From CAZDIO01 sp964505555 (lineage in GTDB: Bacteria; Bdellovibrionota_C; UBA2361; SZUA-149; CAZDIO01): 45,686 nt of DNA. The stretch's first letter is position 1. Each line of letters opens with the position of its first letter. Where the stretch lies: NCBI GenBank assembly GCA_964505555.1, contig CAZDIO010000039.1, forward strand, positions 1 to 45,686, given 5' to 3'. Shown one piece after another: positions 33,085 to 40,292 of this stretch. Position numbers and translations under genes: made by a program. The notes below the pieces were generated by a model that worked only from the letters and a program-made list of their open reading frames with translations, did no database searches and was not told where the DNA came from.

Positions 33085-33783
33085 GTGAAAATCCTTCTCA
33101 TAGAAGATGAGTCCTTTGTCCGAGTAGGCTTGGAAGAAAATCTTCAGCTGGAAGGATATAAAGTTATTTCGAGACCAGATGGGATCTCTGGTTTAGATGC
33201 CTACTGTGAAGAACAACCTGATCTTGTGATTCTTGATGTCATGATGCCCGGTATTGATGGGCTTGAAGTGTGCCGAAAGATTCGCAGCGTTGGGCGAGGA
33301 ACTCCGATTATCATGCTTACTGCAAAAAGTGGTGAGATTGATAAAGTATTGGGACTTGAACTTGGGGCAGATGATTACCTTACCAAACCATTTGGGATGC
33401 GAGAGCTTTTTGCACGGATAAAAGCTCTGTTGCGACGAACAAATATGCTCAACGGAAGTGGTAAAGAAGAGGAGATTAAAAAAGAAGAGCTTGCATTTGA
33501 TGATGTGTTTGTTGATTTTCGTGCCTATCGTGCTCGCCGTGGAGAGAGCGAACTAGAACTATCGGCAAAAGAATTTGAGCTACTTCGCTATTTTGCTGAG
33601 CGACCTGATATTGTGGTTACCAGAGACCAGCTTCTTGATGATGTGTGGGGATATAATAATTATCCAACAACTCGAACTGTTGATAACTTCATTGCCAAAC
33701 TAAGACAAAAAGTTGAGACCATCCCAGATAAACCGCGGCACCTTATTACGGTGCATGGAGTTGGATATAAATTTGTTGTATAA
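33085..33783 (+). CDS. OmpR/PhoB-family response regulator
   Basis: DNA-binding two-component regulator of 232 residues. The receiver (1-120) has acidic pair IEDES, phospho-acceptor Asp in VILDVMMPGIDG, Thr in IIMLTAKS and Lys in DYLTKPFGMRELFARIKALL. A linker with Lys/Glu-rich sequence precedes the winged-helix domain (LSAKEFELLRYFAERPDIVVTRDQLLDDVWGY, TVDNFIAKLRQKVE, HLITVHGVGYKF). It starts at a GTG (33085) with a GGCGG-type site upstream. No paired kinase is adjacent, and the target genes are unknown. Confidence 0.92.
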   Translation: MKILLIEDESFVRVGLEENLQLEGYKVISRPDGISGLDAYCEEQPDLVILDVMMPGIDGLEVCRKIRSVGRGTPIIMLTAKSGEIDKVLGLELGADDYLTKPFGMRELFARIKALLRRTNMLNGSGKEEEIKKEELAFDDVFVDFRAYRARRGESELELSAKEFELLRYFAERPDIVVTRDQLLDDVWGYNNYPTTRTVDNFIAKLRQKVETIPDKPRHLITVHGVGYKFVV

Positions 33784-33989
33784 TAGGTCCGTTCGGTTTG
33801 AAGCCACCTAAGGCCTCTAAATAACTCTGAATTATGTTAGTTTAAGTTAGCCGAATCTTTTTTTTGTTCAAAGCATCAATAAAGAGGTGTCGAGATTATT
33901 ATTTTGATGCCTACGTTTTTAGCAGTATTGAGGTTGGATTGGGGTTTGTATTCTCGGTTTTAAACCCATTAGAACGAGAAGCAGAAGCT

Positions 33990-34298
33990 ATGGAAGATGA
34001 ACAAATCCCTTTCTTAAAGTCCGCCGCAGTATCGTGCAACGATATTGAAGAACTGCTTAGCTGTTATATTGATGGAGAAATGATCGCTCCTCTCCAGGAG
34101 CGATTTGAAGGGCACCTTAAGGAATGCGATTCCTGTCGTGGATTAATCGATGATTGTAGGTCCTTAAAGGATATAGCCGCCACTCTTGATGAACATCAGC
34201 TTCCTCATGAAGTGAGTCTTCGCCTCAGGGAGGCACTCAGGGATAAGGTAGGGTACAACGTCACCTACTTAAGACCGAGACTTACTCTAATCAAATGA
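33990..34298 (+). CDS. zf-HC2-type anti-sigma-like protein
   Basis: Small 102-residue protein with the anti-sigma zinc-binding pattern: Cys in AAVSCNDIEELLSCYIDGE and then HLKECDSCRGLID (His-x3-Cys-x2-Cys). A longer frame begins at 33864, but its first 42 residues look unlike protein N-termini and the ATG at 33990 follows GAGAAG-like sequence. No membrane segment follows, so it is not a classic membrane anti-sigma factor. The sigma factor it would bind is not in the window. It follows the PhoB-type regulator but is not obviously co-transcribed with it. Confidence 0.7.
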   Translation: MEDEQIPFLKSAAVSCNDIEELLSCYIDGEMIAPLQERFEGHLKECDSCRGLIDDCRSLKDIAATLDEHQLPHEVSLRLREALRDKVGYNVTYLRPRLTLIK

Positions 34299-34337
34299 TC
34301 GTGTTAGGACTATAGTAAGTAAGAAAATAGATTAGAT

Positions 34338-34364
34338 CTCTCTAGCCAGAGAGGATACCTCTGG
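34338..34364 (+). promoter_or_regulatory. Mutually exclusive short hairpins upstream of the 50-residue gene
   Basis: CTCTCT (34338-34343) can pair with AGAGAG (34348-34353), or CCAGAG (34346-34351) with CTCTGG (34359-34364); the two stems share 34348-34351. This may be a minor RNA switch or a coincidence in a repetitive CT/AG stretch. Confidence 0.25.
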
Positions 34365-34437
34365 TAATTTGTATAGTGCCAAACAAGGTCATCTAAAAAC
34401 CATGTAGTGTCATACTCTGCAAAAGGAGCCGATACAT

Positions 34438-34590
34438 TTGAACGACGGTGTCATTACAGTTTTGGTAGTAGTTGTTGTTGGTTGCTTGCTCATTTTTGTG
34501 GGCTGGCCGCTCCTGAAGCGTTACAATTTGAAGGAGCCAGAGGTCCAACGCAAGTGGACCGATCCTAAACATCATGACAAAATTGATTAA
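34438..34590 (+). CDS. Single-helix membrane protein, 50 residues
   Basis: Starts at TTG with AAGGAG 9 nt upstream, a strong ribosome-binding site. The protein is NDGVITVLVVVVVGCLLIFV after the initiator, a single membrane helix, then a charged tail KRYNLKEPEVQRKWTDPKHH. Its 3-prime end overlaps the next gene by 17 nt, so translation is probably coupled. Function unknown; such one-helix proteins often modulate larger membrane complexes. Confidence 0.65.
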   Translation: MNDGVITVLVVVVVGCLLIFVGWPLLKRYNLKEPEVQRKWTDPKHHDKID

Positions 34591-34978
34591 GAGCTGTTTG
34601 CTTCTCTTGCTCCAAGCGGTTTTCATCCCACCTCTTTCGCACGCAATTCCTCCGCCGCCGGCAGTTCAGGAAACTACGGTGGGGATTTATTTCGGATTTA
34701 TTCATGTCATTGATACCGATCAGAAAATACTGATGGTTGTTCCCATTGATTCTCGGTTACCACGAAAAACATTTTATTTAGATAACCAAACGCTCTATCA
34801 AGAAGATAAAAAAAAGATAGCAAAGACAAAATTCCACCGGGGCCAAAAAGTTGCTGTCCGCTATTTCGCTGAAGGGATGACCGCTATTGCTGACGTGGTG
34901 TTTTTAGTTTCCGGTGAATTCGAACCAAGAAAGTACCGCATCTCGAAACGTCCGGTAGAAAAGAAGCAAAGCCACTAA
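34574..34978 (+). CDS. Small exported protein of unknown function
   Basis: 134 residues with a signal peptide (KLIKSCLLLLLQAVFIPPLSHA). The mature part starts IPPPPAVQETTVGIYFGFIH and includes FHRGQKVAVRYFAEGMTAI, a likely small beta-barrel fold. The basic C-terminus (KYRISKRPVEKKQSH) may contact membrane or nucleic acid. The ATG at 34574 lies within the preceding gene, so translation is coupled to it. No family recognised. Confidence 0.75.
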   Translation: MTKLIKSCLLLLLQAVFIPPLSHAIPPPPAVQETTVGIYFGFIHVIDTDQKILMVVPIDSRLPRKTFYLDNQTLYQEDKKKIAKTKFHRGQKVAVRYFAEGMTAIADVVFLVSGEFEPRKYRISKRPVEKKQSH

Positions 34979-35059
34979 TGCTCTGATGAGTAAATTGCTG
35001 TTGCCTAGTTAAAGCAAAGCAGAAAGCAAGAAAATAGAGCAAAAAATAGGATAAAAAAG

Positions 35060-35082
35060 CAGGGCGCCATTGCGGCGCCCTG
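35060..35082 (-). terminator. Intrinsic terminator of the TSP3-type lipoprotein gene
   Basis: CAGGGCGCC (35060-35068), loop ATTGC, GGCGCCCTG (35074-35082). On the minus strand it is followed by CTTTTTTATCC, a strong rho-independent terminator. Confidence 0.85.
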
Positions 35083-35102
35083 GTGCGGAATTAGAGATGA
35101 GA

Positions 35103-36005
35103 TCAAGGGGAGGGGGGGAGCGGCCAAGACCCACTGGGATCCAGACCATTGATTCCAGCGTGTACGACATCGCTGGATATAAAAACCGCAAAAACTTCGA
35201 CTACGGCTTCGTACTTGAGGTCATCTTCGTAGCGCTCGCGAGTGACAATTATTACGACGCTAAGTCCGTCGATCTCAATAAAGGTCTCTCCATACTGAAG
35301 ATCTTCAGCTGAATCTGCTTCGTCTAGCTCGAAGCCATCGATCAAAACGCCGACTTCAGCAGGTTCAGTAGCAACGACTCCTTGAACAGCGCTAAAATCC
35401 AGTAGGATTTCGACTGTTTCGCGATCGACCGAAACAGATTCGATCTGGAGCCCGTCGAGGCCGTCATCGGGACAGCCTTGAAGAACTGGCTCAAAGCCTG
35501 GCATGTCCGGACAAGTGTCGTCCTCATCTGGAAGTCCATCTTTATCTGAATCTGGCGGTGGAAGTAGTCCTATTGCCACCGCCTGCAAGCTCTCAAACTG
35601 AAAGGTGAGCGTTTCCAACTGCTCAAAGAGACCTTCGATCGCCAACGACAACTCCGTTTGTCCCTCAGCCTGAGCATTGGCCAGCTCGACGAGACTATCT
35701 GAAATCGTCAGTGACGACTCTTCCAGAGCCAGAAGAACTTCAAGTGCCGCTTCGTTCCCTTCGTTGCCACCGTTTACATTCACTGTCTCACTAATGGCAT
35801 CAATGGATTCTTGTAGCCGTTGCTCAAATGCGGCCAGCTGAACTTGCAACTCCTCGCGATTGCAAGAGTCTTGCGCGGGAGCCAAACTGTTGTTTGAAGC
35901 TAGGGGTGCCTCGATCGCTGCGTCAGCTTCAACGGTGACGGGAATGTAGACGCACCCTGGAGCCAAGCACAGAACACAGAGCATGAACCTCGTTATCAAC
36001 CTCAC
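35103..36005 (-). CDS. Lipoprotein with thrombospondin-type-3 calcium repeat
   Basis: About 300-residue exported lipoprotein. The GTG at 36005 with AAGGACGGTGA upstream gives a short signal with lipobox LAPGC. The protein then has an acidic helical/coiled region (residues about 45-155), a TSP3-like calcium-binding stretch DSDKDGLPDEDDTCPDMPGF, and a C-terminal beta-sandwich-like domain. Codon usage and GC are higher than in its neighbours, and the proteins are very acidic (rich in Asp/Glu), which suggests a different history. Likely anchored in the outer membrane. A strong terminator follows. Function unknown. Confidence 0.8.
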   Translation of the reverse strand: MRLITRFMLCVLCLAPGCVYIPVTVEADAAIEAPLASNNSLAPAQDSCNREELQVQLAAFEQRLQESIDAISETVNVNGGNEGNEAALEVLLALEESSLTISDSLVELANAQAEGQTELSLAIEGLFEQLETLTFQFESLQAVAIGLLPPPDSDKDGLPDEDDTCPDMPGFEPVLQGCPDDGLDGLQIESVSVDRETVEILLDFSAVQGVVATEPAEVGVLIDGFELDEADSAEDLQYGETFIEIDGLSVVIIVTRERYEDDLKYEAVVEVFAVFISSDVVHAGINGLDPSGSWPLPPSP

Positions 36006-36025
36006 AATTTCACCGTCCTTCTCTC

Positions 36026-36260
36026 TCAAAATCCTTTGGCCGCATCCGCAGCAGCCAAACCAAATTCAAAACCACTAAGCTCATCACCCACAAGGTTGTG
36101 GCTTAGATCTCGACCAAGCGAGATGTCCATGCCCAAAGCATTTGGACATGGCTACATCGCTCGGGTAAATACATCTACTCGTTTATCTCAGTTTGATAAA
36201 TTTTCTGGAACTAGAGCGACTTGTCCCTCAGTACCACCACGTACCTTTGGAGTATAGGTG
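36026..36260 (-). pseudogene. Possible decayed reading frame upstream of the lipoprotein
   Basis: Reading this strand through two stops yields coherent protein-like text: TPKVRGGTEGQVALVPENL, stop near 36187, KRVDVFTRA, stop near 36151, then MDISLGRDLSHNLVGDELSG and FEFGLAAADAAKGF. The last part is a 34-residue ORF (36026-36130) whose stop lies just before the lipoprotein gene. It could be a short translated leader or the relic of a degraded gene. A 7-bp inverted repeat ATGTCCA/TGGACAT (36123-36129, 36143-36149) surrounds its start. Weak case. Confidence 0.3.
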
Positions 36261-36288
36261 TAGCAGGGAACTGAGTCAAAGAACCACT

Positions 36289-37434
36289 CTAGTTGGGAAA
36301 GGGAGAAAGCGCTGCGGGAAGTTTTACTTCCAAAGTTGTTCCTGCTCCATTTGAAGAGAGAACTCGGAGAGTACCGTTAATTTCATGGACGATGTTGTAG
36401 GCAGTTGATAAGCCAAATCCTTCACCGTTAAAGGAAAGCCCAATATCGGCATGAAATCCTTTACTGAGACAAAATGGCACGGAGATGCGATCAATAAGCT
36501 CTGGGGGGATGCCACATCCCGAATCTTTAACGAAAAGGGATACGTAGGGTTTCCCCGTTTCATCATTTTTTGTCTCTGCTTCAATAGTAATTTTCCCCTC
36601 TTGTTTAATAGATTCTACGGCATTTCTTAAGAGTTCAAGAAGGACAATCGAGAGATTTTTAGGAGAGATGTAGAGTGGGGGGAGGGTTGCCGGAATCTTT
36701 GTAGAAAACGCGATCCTTAAGCCACAAGCAGCTTGAATAAGAGCGATCGCAGAATGAACGATCTCATGTATATTTGAGCAGGTATCATCCTCTTCAACAT
36801 CAACTAAACGAAGAAGATTTCTCGTAAGATGAACCCCGCTTGTGGCAGCCTTTTGAATCAGATCTAACGCGCGAAAAGTTTCAGGGGTGTTTGGTCCGAT
36901 CAACTTTAAAAGTTCGACATTTCCAAGCACAGCGCCAAGCAAATTATTGAAGTTGTGTGCAATGCCAGCAGAAAATATACCAAGGCTTTCTGCAAAGAGT
37001 TTCTCTGCAAAGCGTTTTTTTGCATTCACCAAAATTCTTGTTGAATCGATCATGGAAAGCTGTGTTGTTACTCGAGCTTGGAGTAAGAGAGGATTGATTG
37101 TTTTTAAGATATAATCATTTGCTCCAGCTTGAAAGCTCTGTAGTTGTTCACTTTCGGTGATCTGGTTAGTGATCAGAATGATTGGCAGCTCGGTAAGAGA
37201 TCGCTTGTGGCGGATATTTTTTAGCAGTTCAAAAGGATTAAATTCCGAAGCGTTATTTTCTAAAAACAGGAGATCAACTTCATTTGCAAAGAACACATCT
37301 GTTTCGTTTTCGCCAGTTGTCGGTTCTACAAGTTCTACCGAGACGGGAGTAGTAGACAAGACTCGATCTAAGAGAGTTCTTGTTTCACTATCTTTTGTAA
37401 CGACCAGTGCTTTGTAACGGGGGTGTTTTTGCAT
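36289..37434 (-). CDS. Hybrid receiver-histidine kinase with degenerate receiver
   Basis: 381-residue cytoplasmic kinase. Residues 1-130 form a receiver-like domain in which the phospho-acceptor position is Glu (FLEN at 57-60) and the acidic pocket is reduced to VVTKD; Lys112 aligns with the usual receiver lysine. Then a DHp with His161 (GIAHNFNNLLGAVLGNVELL), and an HATPase_c domain with N-box LELLRNAVES, DSGCGIPPE and GEGFGLSTAYNIV. Starts at 37434 (ATG), 37485 (ATG) and 37545 (TTG) are possible; 37434 best fits the receiver N-terminus. A Glu in place of Asp may lock the domain in an active-like state. Confidence 0.82.
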   Translation of the reverse strand: MQKHPRYKALVVTKDSETRTLLDRVLSTTPVSVELVEPTTGENETDVFFANEVDLLFLENNASEFNPFELLKNIRHKRSLTELPIILITNQITESEQLQSFQAGANDYILKTINPLLLQARVTTQLSMIDSTRILVNAKKRFAEKLFAESLGIFSAGIAHNFNNLLGAVLGNVELLKLIGPNTPETFRALDLIQKAATSGVHLTRNLLRLVDVEEDDTCSNIHEIVHSAIALIQAACGLRIAFSTKIPATLPPLYISPKNLSIVLLELLRNAVESIKQEGKITIEAETKNDETGKPYVSLFVKDSGCGIPPELIDRISVPFCLSKGFHADIGLSFNGEGFGLSTAYNIVHEINGTLRVLSSNGAGTTLEVKLPAALSPFPN

Positions 37435-37537
37435 AATGTCTACTGACACCAATCGGCAAGGGCTATTAAAAAGTAAAACCCTCATAAATTGAGTGTTTAT
37501 TTTAATTGAATTTAATCTGGGTAGGGGCGTCTGAAGA

Positions 37538-37633
37538 TTATACAAAGAAATAACTGTTACAGCCTAACTGTCCTCCTCTGTTCTTTGTATAAGCCATCCT
37601 GAGAAAGCTTGCTTTCTTTAGGGTGGTTTTTTT
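37538..37633 (+). ncRNA. Candidate small RNA with anti-Shine-Dalgarno loop and terminator
   Basis: Two adjacent stems with no coding between. The first pairs TTATACAAAGAA (37538-37549) with TTCTTTGTATAA (37581-37592), a 31-nt loop containing TCCTCCTCT (37571-37579). The second is CCATCCT-G-AGAAAGC-TT-GCTTTCT-TT-AGGGTGG (37594-37626), then seven T (37627-37633), a textbook rho-independent terminator. No coding gene feeds into it on this strand. A C/U-rich exposed loop complementary to GGAGG is a feature of known translation-repressing sRNAs. A clear promoter was not identified. Confidence 0.5.
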
Positions 37634-37799
37634 ATTTCAGGTTATACGATAGCTTCTTACTTACCAGGTCATTTTTGACCCAACTCGATTCTAGAAATTT
37701 TTTGTGGCGTCTAATTACCATTGAATTAAGTTGGAAATTGGGGTTGGTGTTTGGGGAGGATGTTTTTCAGGCAATTCACCTACTGAGGGTTAACGAAGC
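37634..37799 (+). other. Gap between the candidate sRNA and the next gene
   Basis: Counting from the kinase start, 37435-37799 is a 365-nt stretch without a gene, holding the sRNA candidate in its middle. The remaining part is A/T-rich with no recognisable promoter. GAGGG at 37785-37789 is the likely ribosome-binding site of the gene at 37800. Confidence 0.4.
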
Positions 37800-38195
37800 T
37801 TGCGCCATTTTTTATTTTTTTTACTTTTGTTTTGTTTTCTCGGTGATGCGATCCCCGCGTTTACGGAATCTATTGAGATAACCTCTCCAGATTTTTATGA
37901 AAAAAGAAAGTTCGATCTTCCATCAGGTGCTTCTGCGAATATAACGGTTTATCTGAAAAGTGCCGGCGATATGGTGGATCGTATCCGCATACTCTTGTTG
38001 ACGATGCCGAGTCAGCGGCTTGTTTCAGTAAAGAGATCTGATCAGAATGGTGAGGCGATCTTCAATGATGTTCCACCGGGGAGATATATCGTCCTTACTC
38101 AAAAATCAAAAAACCAAAAAAAAGAGAGAACTACCGTAGAGGTTGGAGATGTGAGCGTTGAACCATCGAAAAAAGATGGAGACCTAGCTCCGTGA
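37800..38195 (+). CDS. Secreted Cna-B/prealbumin-like small protein
   Basis: 131 residues with a signal peptide (RHFLFFLLLFCFLGDAIPAF, cleavage after about 23). The mature domain holds ASANITVYLKSAG and GEAIFNDVPPGRYIVLTQ, typical of carboxypeptidase-regulatory/Cna-B-like beta-sandwiches. A basic-acidic tail follows. It starts at TTG with GAGGG 10 nt upstream. The stop overlaps the following GTG (GTGA), so translation is coupled to the PqqD-MEMO gene; the two may work together. Confidence 0.7.
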   Translation: MRHFLFFLLLFCFLGDAIPAFTESIEITSPDFYEKRKFDLPSGASANITVYLKSAGDMVDRIRILLLTMPSQRLVSVKRSDQNGEAIFNDVPPGRYIVLTQKSKNQKKERTTVEVGDVSVEPSKKDGDLAP

Positions 38196-39448
38196 CCATC
38201 AACAACGCGAAACCAAGGTTACGGCCATTTATTCAAATTGAACATGGTGATTACGAGGGGAGAAAAATCGTTATTTTTCGTGATCCCTCAGAGGTAGCTC
38301 CAAGCCCAGGAATATTTCATGCTGAGTTATTCCCAATTATCGCTCGTTTTGATGGGAAACATACAATCGCCGATATTGCTAAAGAAGGGGCTCCATACGG
38401 GATTACCGAAGCATTTATCGTTTCGCTGGTAGGAGAGTTAGAGAAACTACACCTACTGGAAACAACGCAAACAGAACTTCGTTGGAGAGAGATTCAAGAA
38501 ACATTTAGAGATACCCCAGTACGAGAAGAAGCATTAGCAGGAGTTTTATATCCAAATACCGCGGAAGCTCTTTCTAAAGTAATCGATAAATATATTAAAG
38601 ATACGAAACATCACCACCAAATTAACGATGATTTTTCCAGCACCATTGGTTTTATCTGTCCACACATCGACTATCATCGGGGGTGGCATGCATACGGAAC
38701 GGCATTCTCTACCATGCGTGAGATTAAACGCCCCGATATAATCTTCTTGTTTGGCACCGCGCATCAACCGGGAAGAGGAATATTTCATCTTACAAAAAAA
38801 CCGTTTCGTTCCCCACTGGGGACCTTCCCTACGGCAACAGAGGTGGTAGAGGAGATCGGAGCAAGTTACGGCCACGTACGTTCCTTTCAGGATGAGATAT
38901 TACATAAGAAGGAACATTCCCTAGAGCTGCAACTTCCCTTTCTTGCGCATCGTTATCGCGAAACGTCTTTGCCTGCGCTTGTACCGGTACTCGTTGGATC
39001 TTTTCATCGGTGTATTGAAAACAACCGTAATCCGATGGAGGTCGGAGAAATAAGTGATTTTGTAAATATTGTATCGCGGGTTGTTAAAACAGTCCGAGAT
39101 TCGGGAAAAAGAATTCTCTTCTATGGAGGAGTGGATCTAGCGCATGTGGGTTTACATTTTGGGGATCAAACGAGAGCAAGTGAGAGTCGACTCGAAGAAA
39201 TTGAAAAAAGAGATAAAGAGTTTCTAAACGCAGCACTTGCGGGAGATGAAGATCGACTCTTTCTCCATGTTCAAGAAGATGGTGATCAGCGAAGACTGTG
39301 TGGTTTTCCTTCAATGTTTACGATGTTGGCAACCCTTCGCAGAGCTGGGATTGTCGTAAGGGGAAAACTCATAGAGTATCGGCAGGCAGTAGAACCAAAG
39401 TCTGACTGTGTGGTTACGTTCGCTAGCGCTTGTTGGTTTGAGGTTTAG
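38192..39448 (+). CDS. PqqD-like domain fused to MEMO1-family protein (AmmeMemoRadiSam system protein B)
   Basis: 418 residues. The first 90 or so resemble a PqqD/peptide-chaperone winged fold (FDGKHTIADIAKEGAPYGIT, FIVSLVGELEKLHLL). The rest is a MEMO family domain: FICPHIDYHRGWHAYGTAFS, LFGTAHQPGRG, KKEHSLELQLPFLAHRY, LVPVLVGSF and FYGGVDLAHVG with the conserved His, Asp and Cys metal-binding pattern. The GTG start overlaps the stop of the upstream secreted protein. The usual partners AMMECR1 and radical SAM protein are not in this window. Confidence 0.85.
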   Translation: MTINNAKPRLRPFIQIEHGDYEGRKIVIFRDPSEVAPSPGIFHAELFPIIARFDGKHTIADIAKEGAPYGITEAFIVSLVGELEKLHLLETTQTELRWREIQETFRDTPVREEALAGVLYPNTAEALSKVIDKYIKDTKHHHQINDDFSSTIGFICPHIDYHRGWHAYGTAFSTMREIKRPDIIFLFGTAHQPGRGIFHLTKKPFRSPLGTFPTATEVVEEIGASYGHVRSFQDEILHKKEHSLELQLPFLAHRYRETSLPALVPVLVGSFHRCIENNRNPMEVGEISDFVNIVSRVVKTVRDSGKRILFYGGVDLAHVGLHFGDQTRASESRLEEIEKRDKEFLNAALAGDEDRLFLHVQEDGDQRRLCGFPSMFTMLATLRRAGIVVRGKLIEYRQAVEPKSDCVVTFASACWFEV

Positions 39449-39471
39449 AGTTTCTTCGGTACTAAATTTTT

Positions 39472-39582
39472 ACTTAGTCTTAGACTTCAACTTAGCCTTG
39501 AGCTCGAGCTCAAACTCCCGCTTCTCTTTAAACTATTAGAATGGGACATGAAGTTGAAGTCTTAGAGCCTCTAAGACTAAGT
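39472..39582. terminator. Palindrome-rich inverted repeat between convergent genes
   Basis: The left arm ACTTAGTCTTAGA...CTTCAACTT (39472-39493) is matched on the right by 39551-39582, with a 10-nt insertion in the right arm. The inner right arm is itself a 9-bp palindrome (GTCTTAGAG-C-CTCTAAGAC, 39559-39577). Between the arms lies a 16-nt perfect palindrome TTGAGCTCGAGCTCAA (39498-39513). It falls between the MEMO gene and the VOC gene and may terminate both; the TTAGTC/TAAGTC motif repeats that at 104-180. Confidence 0.55.
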
Positions 39583-39623
39583 AGAAAAAGCTTTATCCAG
39601 AGGTAGAATCTTGATTGGAGGGC

Positions 39624-40193
39624 TTACAACCGACTTCCCGAACGTCGAGTGGGTTGATAGAAGATGAGGCTATTTCCATCTGCATCACGGACGATAAATT
39701 CCTTTCCCCAAGGTACCTCAATAATATTACTAATTGTTTCTGGTGGAAGAGCTTTAAAGTCTGCTGTGTAACTTTCGTAAGCAATTTTTGAAGGTCGTTG
39801 TGGAAGACGCGCAAGGAGTCCTGAATGGAGTTTCGTTACGCCATTTTTTACCCGCACGACGATTGAGGTATGCGCTGTTCCTGAGATCTCTGGGGAAGAA
39901 GTGATCGAGTCCTCTGATAAGAGTTTAAAAAATAGTTTACGCTTCTCTGGTAATAAAAGACCTACAGGTTTTAAAGTGGAATGTTGGATGAGAGGTCGAA
40001 AATCGAGAACCTCCGTATAAAATTTGAGACTCCGTTCTAAGTTTGCCACTGGAAGTACGGTGCCTTCCAAAGAGATTAGAAACCGATCATAGAGCGATGT
40101 TTTTTCAGCAATACGCCCAGAATAAAACATTGTCCCCGAAATTACTATGGTATAGAGGACAAAAAGAAGTATGAACTGGGCACTCTTTGACAT
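39624..40193 (-). CDS. Membrane-anchored VOC/glyoxalase-fold protein
   Basis: 189 residues. The first 25 form a membrane anchor (SAQFILLFVLYTIVISGTMFY). The rest has the VOC pattern: LEGTVLPVANLERSLKFYTEVLDF, LLLPEKRKLFFKLL, SIVVRVKNGVTKL and FIVRDADGNSLIFYQ. The metal-binding set typical of glyoxalases (His, Glu) is not clearly complete. Active site and substrate unknown. Faces away from the VKOR-DsbA gene. Confidence 0.75.
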   Translation of the reverse strand: MSKSAQFILLFVLYTIVISGTMFYSGRIAEKTSLYDRFLISLEGTVLPVANLERSLKFYTEVLDFRPLIQHSTLKPVGLLLPEKRKLFFKLLSEDSITSSPEISGTAHTSIVVRVKNGVTKLHSGLLARLPQRPSKIAYESYTADFKALPPETISNIIEVPWGKEFIVRDADGNSLIFYQPTRRSGSRL

Positions 40194-40292
40194 GTAAAGT
40201 TGTTGCCTTAACCGTTGTTACGACATTAGGTAACACAGAATGTATCTGAGACGGAGAAAGAAGTGAAGCAATAGTGAACAGATAATAAAGTT

